A stretch of 14,426 bases of DNA, from positions 1 through 14,426 of the forward strand of contig CAJUJW010000059.1 in NCBI GenBank assembly GCA_910586735.1. Reading direction: 5' to 3'. Under the pieces are notes generated by a model, which had not been told where the DNA came from, ran no database searches, and saw only the letters and a program-made list of their open reading frames with translations. Shown piece by piece: positions 4,953 through 11,709 of this stretch. Made by a program: the position numbers and the translations under genes. The first letter of the stretch is position 1. Every line of letters starts with the position of its first letter. The stretch comes from an uncultured Oscillibacter sp. (GTDB lineage: Bacteria > Bacillota > Clostridia > Oscillospirales > Oscillospiraceae).

Positions 4953-6119
4953 ATGGCCGAATTCAACAACCGCGACACCGCCAGCTGGGACGCCGGGCAG
5001 GTCCGGCGGGAGCCCCCCGCCAATCCCCCCCGGCGGAAGCGCCGCCGGAGGCGGCGGAGGATGAACCCCTTCCTGTTCCTCCTGCTGCACCTGATCTTCG
5101 TGGCCCTGGCCTCGGCCCTGCTGGGCTGCGCCGGGTGGCTGCTGTTCAGCGACTTCTGCTCCTTCAACCGCTCCGGGACCACGCCGGTGGAGATGGTGGT
5201 GGAGGTGGTGGCCGACGACACCGTGGACACCGTGGCGGACAAGCTGAAGACGGCGGGGCTCATCGAGTACCCCTGGTTCTTCAAGCTCTACGCCAACATC
5301 ACCGGGGCCGAGGAAAAAATCGGCATGGGGACCCACACCCTGAACACCGACATGGACTATCACGCCCTGGTGCTGGGCATGCGGAGTTCCGCCGGGAACA
5401 TGACGGCGGAGACCGTCCAGGTCACTATCCCCGAGGGCTACACCGTGGCCCAGACCATCGCCGTGCTGGCGGAAAACGGGGTCAACACCGAGGAGGCCCT
5501 GACCCAGGCGGCCCAGACAGCCGACTTTGACTATGACTTTATCGACAACGAGTCCGAGGACATCAGCCGCCTGGAGGGCTATCTCTTCCCGGACACCTAC
5601 GAGTTCTACGTCAACGAAAAGCCGGAGAACGCCCTGAACCGCCTCATCAAAAACTTCAACGGCAAAATCGCCGACGAGCGCCTGGAGGCGTGGGAGGCCA
5701 AGGGCTATACGGTTCAGCAGATTGTCACCATCGCCTCCCTCATCGAGCGGGAAACCGACGGCAGCGACCAAAGCAACATCGCCTCCGTCATCTACAACCG
5801 GCTGGAGGGCCCCGGCGACCGGGCGGGCACCAACGGCCTGCTCCAGATCGACGCCTCCCTGCTCTACGGCCTGCCGGGCCACGAGGGGGCCATCACCCAG
5901 TCGGACCTGCAAACGGACACGCCCTATAACCTCTATCTCCACAAGGGTCTGCCCCCCACGCCCATCGCCAACCCCGGCCTGGCCGCCATCAACGCGGCCC
6001 TGGAGCCGGCGGAGACCAACTACTATTACTACGCCCTGGGCACGGATAAAAAGCACCACTACTTTGCCACCATGAACGAACACACCAACTTTGTCAACAG
6101 CGATCAATATGGCGGATAA
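4953..6119 (+). CDS. mltG: Endolytic transglycosylase MltG
   Basis: MltG cleaves nascent glycan strands at the outer face of the membrane and so ends peptidoglycan chain growth. The 388-residue product has a very basic cytoplasmic start (about residues 18-36, RRKRRRRRRR), one membrane segment at about 40-65, LysM-like sequence around 82-176 (VTIPEGYTVAQTIAVLAENG), the YceG signature LEGYLFPDTYEF at 207-218, and the catalytic stretch ASLIERET with E265 in the position of the E. coli catalytic Glu218. NIASVIYNRL, LLQIDASLLYG and the C-terminal PTPIANPGL complete the family pattern. Length is normal. AGGAGG lies 9 bases before the ATG. Its end overlaps the trhP start by 11 bp, indicating cotranscription and coupled translation. 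It is the first gene of a three-gene run. Confidence 0.97.
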   Translation: MAEFNNRDTASWDAGQVRREPPANPPRRKRRRRRRRMNPFLFLLLHLIFVALASALLGCAGWLLFSDFCSFNRSGTTPVEMVVEVVADDTVDTVADKLKTAGLIEYPWFFKLYANITGAEEKIGMGTHTLNTDMDYHALVLGMRSSAGNMTAETVQVTIPEGYTVAQTIAVLAENGVNTEEALTQAAQTADFDYDFIDNESEDISRLEGYLFPDTYEFYVNEKPENALNRLIKNFNGKIADERLEAWEAKGYTVQQIVTIASLIERETDGSDQSNIASVIYNRLEGPGDRAGTNGLLQIDASLLYGLPGHEGAITQSDLQTDTPYNLYLHKGLPPTPIANPGLAAINAALEPAETNYYYYALGTDKKHHYFATMNEHTNFVNSDQYGG

Positions 6120-7326
6120 GCGGCCCGAGCTGCTCTGTCCCGCCGGGGACATGGAGCGGCTGCGCATGGCGGTGCTCTACGGGGCGGACGCCGTGTACCT
6201 GGCGGGGACAAGCTTCGGCATGCGGGCCTTCGCGGGGAATTTTTCCCCCGAGGGCCTGGCGGAGGCCGTGGCCTTCGCCCACGCCCATGGCGTCCGGGTC
6301 CACTGCACCGTGAACACCATGCCCCGGAACGAGGAGATGGACCGTCTCCCCGCCCACCTGGAGATCCTGGAGGCCGCCGGGGTGGACGCCGTCATCCTGG
6401 CGGACCTGGGGGCCTTCCGCCTGGCGGGAAAGTACGCCCCCCACGCCGCCCGCCACGTCTCCACCCAGGCCGGGGTCACCAACTACGAGACCGCCCGGGC
6501 CTGGCACGACGCCGGGGCCTCCCGGGTCATCCTGGCCCGGGAGCTGAGCCTGGAGGAGATCCGCGTCATCCGGGACAAGACGCCCCCCTCCCTGGAGCTG
6601 GAGGCTTTCGTCCACGGGGCCATGTGCGTCAGCTACTCCGGGCGCTGCCTCCTCAGCAACTATATGACGGGCCGGGACTCCAGCCGGGGGGCCTGCGCCC
6701 AGCCCTGCCGGTACAAGTACGCCCTTATGGAGGAAAAGCGCCCCGGCGAGTTCTTCCCCATTGAGGAGGACGGCCAGGGGGCCTACATTTTGAACTCCCG
6801 TGACATGTGCATGATCGACCACCTGGCGGACCTCCAGTTCCTGGACAGCCTGAAAATCGAGGGCCGGGCCAAGTCCGCCTACTACGCCGCCGTAGTCACC
6901 GCCGCCTACCGCCACGGCCTGGACGCCCTGGCGGCGGGGGAGCCCCTGGACCCCGTCTGGCGGGACGAGGTGGAGCACGTCAGCCACCGGCCCTACTCCA
7001 CCGGCTTTTTCTACGGCCCGCCGGGCCAGTATTACGACGACGCCCGGTACGTCCGGGAGTGGCAGGTGGCCGCCATTGTCACGGACTGCGACGCCGGGGG
7101 CAACGCGACATTGTCCCTGCGCAACAAGTTCCGCACCGGGGACACAGTGGAGCTGGTGGGCCCGGACGTGCGCCCCTTTTCCATGACGGTCCCGGAGATG
7201 GCGGACGCCGGCGGCCTCCCCCTCTTCGAGCCCAGAACGCCCCAGAGCGTCTTTCACATGAAGCTGCCCCGGCAGGCGCCTCCCTGGACCATCGTCCGCC
7301 GGGCCAAGGACCTGTCGGCGAAGTGA
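6109..7326 (+). CDS. trhP: U32-family tRNA 5-hydroxyuridine biosynthesis protein TrhP
   Basis: The 405-residue product is a U32 'peptidase' family protein of the TrhP/YrrO/YegQ group, which makes 5-hydroxyuridine at the wobble position of tRNA using prephenate-dependent chemistry and an iron-sulfur cluster; despite the name it is not a protease. It opens with PELLCPAGDMERLRMAVLYG, contains HVSTQAGVTN and the EAFVHGAMCVSYSGRC signature, and carries cysteines C173, C180, C196 and C200 in the spacing used for cluster binding. A C-terminal beta-domain follows at about 320-400. The ATG at 6109 overlaps the end of mltG by 11 bp; a TTG at 6091 is in frame, but neither start has a clear Shine-Dalgarno site, so coupled translation is likely. 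In Bacillus, trhP genes also lie near mltG (yrrL-yrrM-yrrN-yrrO); here the intervening methyltransferase gene yrrM/trmR and a second trhP are absent. Confidence 0.93.
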   Translation: MADKRPELLCPAGDMERLRMAVLYGADAVYLAGTSFGMRAFAGNFSPEGLAEAVAFAHAHGVRVHCTVNTMPRNEEMDRLPAHLEILEAAGVDAVILADLGAFRLAGKYAPHAARHVSTQAGVTNYETARAWHDAGASRVILARELSLEEIRVIRDKTPPSLELEAFVHGAMCVSYSGRCLLSNYMTGRDSSRGACAQPCRYKYALMEEKRPGEFFPIEEDGQGAYILNSRDMCMIDHLADLQFLDSLKIEGRAKSAYYAAVVTAAYRHGLDALAAGEPLDPVWRDEVEHVSHRPYSTGFFYGPPGQYYDDARYVREWQVAAIVTDCDAGGNATLSLRNKFRTGDTVELVGPDVRPFSMTVPEMADAGGLPLFEPRTPQSVFHMKLPRQAPPWTIVRRAKDLSAK

Positions 7327-7370
7327 GATAAAACGACTTTCTAAAAGAATCTATAAAAGGAGAAGCCGCT

Positions 7371-8768
7371 ATGAACGCAGATGTTGTCATCGTGGGCGCC
7401 GGCCCCGCCGGAATCTTCACCGCCCTGGAGCTGCTGAAAAGAGGGAGCAAGCAAAAAGTTGTCATGGTGGAAAAGGGGCAGAGCATCGAGAACCGCCGCT
7501 GCCCCAAAAGCCAGACCAACAAATGCGTGAACTGCAAGCCCTACTGCCACATCACCACCGGCTTCTCCGGCGCGGGGGCCTTCTCCGACGGGAAGCTGTC
7601 GCTGAGCTATGAGGTGGGCGGGGATCTGCCCAACCTCATCGGCCCGGACCTGGCCCAGGAGACCATCAACTACGCCGACAAAATCTACCTGGACTTCGGC
7701 GCGGACACCCACATCGAGGGCCTGGAATACCCGGAGGACCGCAAGGAGATCCGCAAGCGGGCCATCCAGGCGGGCCTCAAGCTGGTGGACTGCCCCATCC
7801 GCCACATGGGCACGGAGAAGGCCCACGACATCTACTACGGCATCGAGCGCTACTTACAGGAGCACGGCGTGGAGATTCTCTTCGGCCACGAGTGCCAGAA
7901 TCTGATTCTGGAGCACGATGTCTGCAAGGGCGTCACGGTTTCGGACCGCCGGCAGGAGTTTGAAATCTTCGCCAGGCACACGGTGGTGGCCACCGGCCGC
8001 CGGGGGGCGGACTGGCTGGAGAAGCTCTGCGCGGAGCACAACATCGCCCACGCCCCGGGCACCGTGGACATCGGCGTCCGGGTGGAGGTCCGCAACGAGG
8101 TCATGGAGATGGTGAACCGGGTGCTCTACGAGTCCAAGCTGGTGGGCTGGCCCAAGCCCTTTAAGAATAAGGTGCGGACCTTCTGCCAGAATCCCGGGGG
8201 CTTTGTCAGCCAGGAGAACTACGACAACGACCTGGCGGTGGTCAACGGCCACTCCTATAAGGAATTCAAAAGCGACAACACGAACTTGTCCATTCTCTGC
8301 TCCCATAATTTCAGCGTCCCCTTCAACCAGCCCATTGCCTACGCCCAGAAGGTGGGCGAGCTGACCAACATGCTGGGCAACGGCCAGATTCTGGTCCAGC
8401 GCTTCGGCGACATTCTGGACGGCAAGCGGACGTGGCAGAAGGAGCTGGCCCAGTCCAACATCCGGCCCACCCTGCCGGACGTGGTGGCGGGGGACATTAC
8501 CGCCGCCATGCCTTACCGGGCCATGGTGAACATCATCAACTTCATCCAGGCCATGGACTACGTGGTGCCGGGCTTCGCCTCCTATGAGACGCTGCTCTAC
8601 TCCCCGGAGCTGAAATTCTACTCCAACCGGGTGAGGATGGACACGGATTTCAACACCAGCCTCCAGGGCCTCCACTGCCTGGGGGACTCCTCCGGCTGGA
8701 CGAGAGGGCTGATGATGTCTTCCGCCATGGGAGTGCTCATGGGACGAAAGCTGGCCTCCTTTTCTTGA
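7371..8768 (+). CDS. FAD-dependent oxidoreductase, COG2509 family
   Basis: The 465-residue product is a cytosolic flavoprotein of the uncharacterised COG2509 dehydrogenase family. The Rossmann motif VVIVGAGPAGIFTALEL lies at 5-21. A four-cysteine motif, C44-x7-C52-x2-C55-x3-C59, is followed by the family signature GFSGAGAFSDGKLS. VVATGRRGADW lies near the middle and LHCLGDSSGWTRGLMMSSAMG near the C-terminus closes the FAD site. The reaction and substrate are not known for the family; the cysteines could be redox-active or hold metal. The ATG at 7371 has AAAGGAG 8 bases upstream. It follows trhP by 44 bp on the same strand and is the last gene before a strong terminator, so it probably belongs to the mltG-trhP transcript. 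A hairpin covers its stop codon. Confidence 0.92.
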   Translation: MNADVVIVGAGPAGIFTALELLKRGSKQKVVMVEKGQSIENRRCPKSQTNKCVNCKPYCHITTGFSGAGAFSDGKLSLSYEVGGDLPNLIGPDLAQETINYADKIYLDFGADTHIEGLEYPEDRKEIRKRAIQAGLKLVDCPIRHMGTEKAHDIYYGIERYLQEHGVEILFGHECQNLILEHDVCKGVTVSDRRQEFEIFARHTVVATGRRGADWLEKLCAEHNIAHAPGTVDIGVRVEVRNEVMEMVNRVLYESKLVGWPKPFKNKVRTFCQNPGGFVSQENYDNDLAVVNGHSYKEFKSDNTNLSILCSHNFSVPFNQPIAYAQKVGELTNMLGNGQILVQRFGDILDGKRTWQKELAQSNIRPTLPDVVAGDITAAMPYRAMVNIINFIQAMDYVVPGFASYETLLYSPELKFYSNRVRMDTDFNTSLQGLHCLGDSSGWTRGLMMSSAMGVLMGRKLASFS

Positions 8769-8779
8769 AAGAAAAGGAG
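8756..8779. repeat. Inverted repeat across the stop codon of the FAD oxidoreductase gene
   Basis: CTCCTTTTCTT (8756-8766) and AAGAAAAGGAG (8769-8779) are 11-bp complementary arms with a two-base centre. The TGA stop lies at 8766-8768. It may slow termination, mark the transcript end, or be the edge of a dispersed intergenic repeat. Confidence 0.6.
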
Positions 8780-8863
8780 CAAAAGAACTTTAAGTCCGCT
8801 CTGGCTGTCTGGTGGAGAACCAAGTCAAAGCGACGGCAAGGCAGAATCCGACCAACAAAAAAC

Positions 8864-8889
8864 CAGGGCCGTCAAGGCCCTGATTTTTT
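8864..8889. terminator. Bidirectional intrinsic terminator
   Basis: CAGGGCC (8864-8870), loop GTCAA, GGCCCTG (8876-8882), then ATTTTTT on the plus strand. On the minus strand the same stem is followed by GTTTTTTG. It separates the convergent FAD oxidoreductase and XRE genes and can serve both. Confidence 0.92.
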
Positions 8890-8899
8890 CTGCCCAGTC

Positions 8900-9979
8900 T
8901 TATCCAGCCTTACGGGATTCATACGTCGGGGGAGCGGGTACACTCTTTGCAATCCCCCCCGGCTCGCCCTCCGGCAGGTCCGTGTTTCCCTCCGTGCCCA
9001 CGATTGTGGCTTTGGGAAGCACATGGACCAAACACTCCGCCGTCTGGTCCTTCCAGCTGGCGGTGATGACGGCCTCCCCCTCTCCCTCAATGAACACGGT
9101 CCCGGTGTTGGCCACCCGGGCCACCTCGGGGTCGGAGGTGCTCCACTCCACCTCGGCCATGGGGGCCCCCAGGGCCTCCAGCAGGTAGTGGCCGGTGTCT
9201 CCCTCTGTGGCGGTGATTTCTTTGGCGCTCAGGCTGAGGATTCCGGGAATCCCCTGGTCCTCCATGTAGGAGGAGGGCGCCGTGACATTCAGCGTCTCCG
9301 TAGCCTGGAGGCCGCCGCCGCACTCCAGCGCCACCTCCAGGTGCCCCATCAGGTCCGCCGGGATGTCCCAGGCGAAGAGGGCGAAGTCCCGGCCCTCTCC
9401 CGCCGCCTGGACGGCGACCTGCCGCCGCTGGTCCAGGGTCTCCGTCCCCGTGGGGGTCAGGAACAGCGAGACGGCGTTGACGGAGTTCTCAGCGCCGTCC
9501 TCAAATGTCACCAGCATCAGCACCCGCTCTCCGGCGGTGAAGCGGTTCCACCCGTCCCCCAGGTCTGGCCGGAGGGGCGCGGCGTCTTCATCGAAGAAAT
9601 AGACGCCGGTGACATGGGCCTCTGTCCGGAGGGGCGCGTCCACGTTCGTCTCCGCCCTGAGGGCGGTAAACAGGGCGGCCGAGAACAGGGCCGACACGAC
9701 CAGCACCCCCAAAACCAGGAGCACGACCCGCTTCCAGTTCCAGAAGGGCGGCTTGGGCGGGGCCTGGGGGACCGCCTCCTGAGGGACCGCCGCCTCCGGC
9801 GCGGGAAGCTCGACCCCCAGGAGCTCCTCCAGCAGCCGCAGATTCTCCGGGCTTGGGACCGAGGCCCCCAGCTCCCACTTGCTGACGGCCTGGCGGCTGA
9901 CCTCCAGCCGTTCCGCCAGGTCCTCCTGGGTCATGCCCAGTTCCTCCCTGGCCTGTTTGATGATGTCGGAAATATTCAT
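8900..9979 (-). CDS. Membrane-anchored XRE regulator with extracytoplasmic Big_2-like domain
   Basis: The 359-residue product starts at the ATG at 9979, which has AAGGAGG 8 bases upstream; an in-frame start 33 bases earlier lacks such a site. Residues 3-58 are a Cro/C1-type helix-turn-helix (GMTQEDLAERLEVSRQAVSK). After a Pro/Ala-rich linker there is one membrane segment at about 82-107 (RVVLLVLGVLVVSALFSAAL), then about 250 extracytoplasmic residues ending in an Ig-like Big_2 domain at about 249-320 (WSTSDPEVARVANTGTV). The layout predicts a one-piece membrane sensor with DNA-binding on the inside and ligand, wall or tension sensing outside. It is divergent from an ECF-type sigma gene, and repeats overlap its promoter, so autoregulation is likely. 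The ligand is unknown. It ends at the shared terminator at 8864-8889. Confidence 0.9.
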   Translation of the reverse strand: MNISDIIKQAREELGMTQEDLAERLEVSRQAVSKWELGASVPSPENLRLLEELLGVELPAPEAAVPQEAVPQAPPKPPFWNWKRVVLLVLGVLVVSALFSAALFTALRAETNVDAPLRTEAHVTGVYFFDEDAAPLRPDLGDGWNRFTAGERVLMLVTFEDGAENSVNAVSLFLTPTGTETLDQRRQVAVQAAGEGRDFALFAWDIPADLMGHLEVALECGGGLQATETLNVTAPSSYMEDQGIPGILSLSAKEITATEGDTGHYLLEALGAPMAEVEWSTSDPEVARVANTGTVFIEGEGEAVITASWKDQTAECLVHVLPKATIVGTEGNTDLPEGEPGGIAKSVPAPPTYESRKAG

Positions 9980-10005
9980 GGGTATATCCTCCTTCCAGTG
10001 TTTCC

Positions 10006-10017
10006 GAAACATGTTTC
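10006..10017. promoter_or_regulatory. 12-bp palindrome, candidate operator
   Basis: GAAACATGTTTC is a perfect palindrome about 30 bases before the XRE ATG and close to the predicted XRE transcription start. Palindromes of this size are typical XRE operators. Confidence 0.5.
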
Positions 10018-10025
10018 ATGGCCTC

Positions 10026-10054
10026 AGTATAGCAGGTTGCGCCGGTTGCGTCCA
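10026..10054 (-). promoter_or_regulatory. Candidate promoter of the XRE gene
   Basis: Read on the minus strand: TGGACG (10054-10049), 17 bases, TATACT (10031-10026) with TGC in front (extended -10). The spacer and -35 contain two GGTTGCG repeats, so a protein bound there would block RNA polymerase. Confidence 0.6.
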
Positions 10055-10085
10055 CCAACCGGCCCCGCAACCGGGGCGGTTGCGG
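10035..10085. repeat. GGTTGCG repeat cluster in the XRE/sigma intergenic region
   Basis: GGTTGCG occurs at 10035-10041, 10044-10050 and 10078-10084 and inverted (CGCAACC) at 10066-10072. The last two form a perfect hairpin, CCGCAACC-GGGGC-GGTTGCGG (10065-10085). The first pair is spaced 9 bases and lies in the XRE promoter. It is a likely regulator-binding array. Confidence 0.65.
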
Positions 10086-10099
10086 AGAAAAGTTTCTCC
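10084..10099. promoter_or_regulatory. Second palindrome upstream of the sigma factor gene
   Basis: GGAGAAA-AG-TTTCTCC has 7-bp arms about 65 bases before the sigma factor start. It shares the GAAA..TTTC half-sites of the palindrome at 10006-10017, so one regulator might use both. Confidence 0.4.
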
Positions 10100-10163
10100 A
10101 TCCTGACAGATAGGATACCCCTGATTCGTTTTATCAGCAGAACGGCCCGTTCAAAAGGAGATG

Positions 10164-10682
10164 ATGACAACGGAACAGATCACCTACACCCGCCGGGAGG
10201 CGGAGGAGCTGGTAGAGCGCTGGTCGGACACGGTTCTCCGGGTGGCCTACGCCTGGACCGGCAATATTCAGGACGCCCAGGACGTGTGCCAGACGGCGCT
10301 TTTGAAGCTGCTGACCCAGCCGGAGCGCTTCCCGGACCCGAACCGGGAGCGGTTCTGGATGCTGCGGGTAACGGTCAACTGCTGCAAGGACCTGAAAAAG
10401 TCCGCCTGGGCCCGGAGACGGGTCTCCCTGGACGCGGCGGCGGGCGCGGCGGTCACCATGCCGGAGCCGGGGGAGAGCCCGGTGCTGGAGGCGGTGCTGG
10501 CCCTGCCGGAGAAGTACCGGCGGGTCATTTACCTGCGGTATTACGAGGAGTACGGAGTGGACGAAATCGCCGCCCTGCTGGGCCGCAAGCCCGCCCAGGT
10601 CAGCACCTGGCTTTACCGGGGCAGGGCGAAGCTGAAAACCATGTTAGGAGGAACCTATGGACAAGAATACGTTTCAGACTGA
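10164..10682 (+). CDS. ECF-type sigma-70 family RNA polymerase sigma factor
   Basis: The product is about 172 residues with the two-domain layout of group IV sigma factors. Sigma region 2 spans roughly residues 8-85 (GNIQDAQDVCQTALLKLL, FWMLRVTVNCCKDLKK) and region 4 roughly 108-165 (LPEKYRRVIYLRYYEEYG, then the helix-turn-helix VDEIAALLGRKPAQVSTWLYRGR). It would direct RNA polymerase to a small regulon that probably includes its own operon. Two ATG codons lie in tandem; AAAGGAG abuts the first, so the second (10164) with a 3-base spacer is preferred, though 10161 is possible. The gene overlaps the membrane-protein gene downstream by 26 bp, and is divergent from the XRE sensor 185 bp away. 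I could not find a confident promoter for it. Confidence 0.93.
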   Translation: MTTEQITYTRREAEELVERWSDTVLRVAYAWTGNIQDAQDVCQTALLKLLTQPERFPDPNRERFWMLRVTVNCCKDLKKSAWARRRVSLDAAAGAAVTMPEPGESPVLEAVLALPEKYRRVIYLRYYEEYGVDEIAALLGRKPAQVSTWLYRGRAKLKTMLGGTYGQEYVSD

Positions 10683-11652
10683 GTTGGACCAGGTGCGCTT
10701 CACCCCCCAGGGCCGGGCGGCTCTGACGGAGGCCCTGATGGAAGGGGAGGCCGCCCCCGCCCGCCGTCCTATGAGCTGGGCAAAGCGCGGAATGGCGGCG
10801 GCCCTGGCGGCGGTGGTGCTGGCGGGCAGCGCCGTGGCGGCGGGAAGCCTGTGGGACCGCTATTTCGGGCACCTGGACGAGGACCAGCAAGAGGTCATCG
10901 AGACCCTGAGCCGGAACCTCCCGGCGGCGGAGTCCAACGGGACCACGATGACCCCTCTGGCGGCCTTCGGGGATCAGGATTTTTACTACCTCATGCTGGA
11001 AATCAAGGCCCCGGAGGGCACGGTTCTCCGGGACTACGGCGAGGACGAGGGTTTTTACCAGCTCTTCAATCCCGATACCGGAGAAGACCTTACCCTGACG
11101 GACGCCGCCGGGCAAGACCTCCTCTGCACCCTGGACTACGACTGGTACAACGACGACCCGGCGGACAACGTACTCACCGCTGTGATCCGCCTCTGGTCCA
11201 TGGAGGACGCGGACCTCTGCGACGGGACGGACAAGATACTCCATATCCCCGGCCTCTGGGTCCAGAGCCCGGACAAAATCTACACCCCCGTTCTCACCGG
11301 CGGCTGGGACTTCAACATCGGGACCCACTCCGGCGGCATGGAGAGTCTGACCCCGGACGTATCCGGCGTGACGGTGGAGGACGCGGACTGCGGCACCATG
11401 ACCATGGAGTATTTGCGGCTGTCCCCCCTGGGCATGCGGATTCGTCACAGCTGGTCGGAACCCAAGGAAGGGATTTATCCCGGCGCGTCCCTTTCCGTGG
11501 TGATGGAGGACGGAGGCGAGGTCTTCCTGGAGGACACCGTGGGCAGCTGCGGGGAGAACTGGAACGAGGAGTACGGCCCCTTTGAGACACCCATCGACCT
11601 AAGCAGGACCGTGGCCGTCCGCTGGGGTACAGCTGAGATTCCCCTGAACTGA
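10657..11652 (+). CDS. Single-pass membrane protein, probable anti-sigma/sensor partner of the ECF factor
   Basis: The 331-residue product has a cytoplasmic part of about 44 residues, one membrane segment at about 45-63 (MAAALAAVVLAGSAVAAGS) and an extracytoplasmic domain of about 265 acidic, Trp/Tyr-containing residues. AGGAGG lies 5 bases before the ATG, which is inside the end of the sigma factor gene (26-bp overlap). A membrane protein in this position is usually the anti-sigma factor, and DUF4179-like proteins with this layout accompany sigma factors in Clostridia. No zinc-binding HxxxCxxC anti-sigma motif is present, so if it is an anti-sigma it uses another binding mode, with only a very short cytoplasmic tail available. 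The extracytoplasmic domain is not recognised with confidence. A shared terminator follows its stop. Confidence 0.8.
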   Translation: MDKNTFQTELDQVRFTPQGRAALTEALMEGEAAPARRPMSWAKRGMAAALAAVVLAGSAVAAGSLWDRYFGHLDEDQQEVIETLSRNLPAAESNGTTMTPLAAFGDQDFYYLMLEIKAPEGTVLRDYGEDEGFYQLFNPDTGEDLTLTDAAGQDLLCTLDYDWYNDDPADNVLTAVIRLWSMEDADLCDGTDKILHIPGLWVQSPDKIYTPVLTGGWDFNIGTHSGGMESLTPDVSGVTVEDADCGTMTMEYLRLSPLGMRIRHSWSEPKEGIYPGASLSVVMEDGGEVFLEDTVGSCGENWNEEYGPFETPIDLSRTVAVRWGTAEIPLN

Positions 11653-11658
11653 ACAGGC

Positions 11659-11690
11659 AAAAAAGAGACACGGCGTAAGCCGTGTCTCTT
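11659..11690. terminator. Terminator between convergent membrane-protein and NlpC/P60 genes
   Basis: AAGAGACACGGC (11663-11674), loop GTAA, GCCGTGTCTCTT (11679-11690): a 12-bp perfect stem. On the minus strand a run of T follows (plus-strand A run 11659-11664), a strong terminator for the NlpC/P60 gene; on the plus strand the T tract is weak. Confidence 0.9.
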
Positions 11691-11709
11691 ATCATACCCC
11701 TAAAGAATT

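Noticed and set aside
4785..6167. Long minus-strand open frame opposite mltG
   Set aside because: It is antisense to a certain mltG gene, has Val/Gly/Gln/His-rich shadow composition and no motif.
6094..7257. Long minus-strand open frame opposite trhP
   Set aside because: The other strand carries a full U32 protein with conserved cysteines; this frame shows no motif.
10103..10116. CTGACA / TAGGAT as a promoter of the sigma factor gene
   Set aside because: The hexamers are too close together and no second box appears at 16-18 bases, so it could not be supported.
8765..10726. Very long plus-strand open frame opposite the XRE gene and across the sigma gene
   Set aside because: It has Pro/Gly/Arg-rich low-complexity translation with no domain, and it covers well-supported genes and the terminator. 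It is a GC-rich shadow frame.
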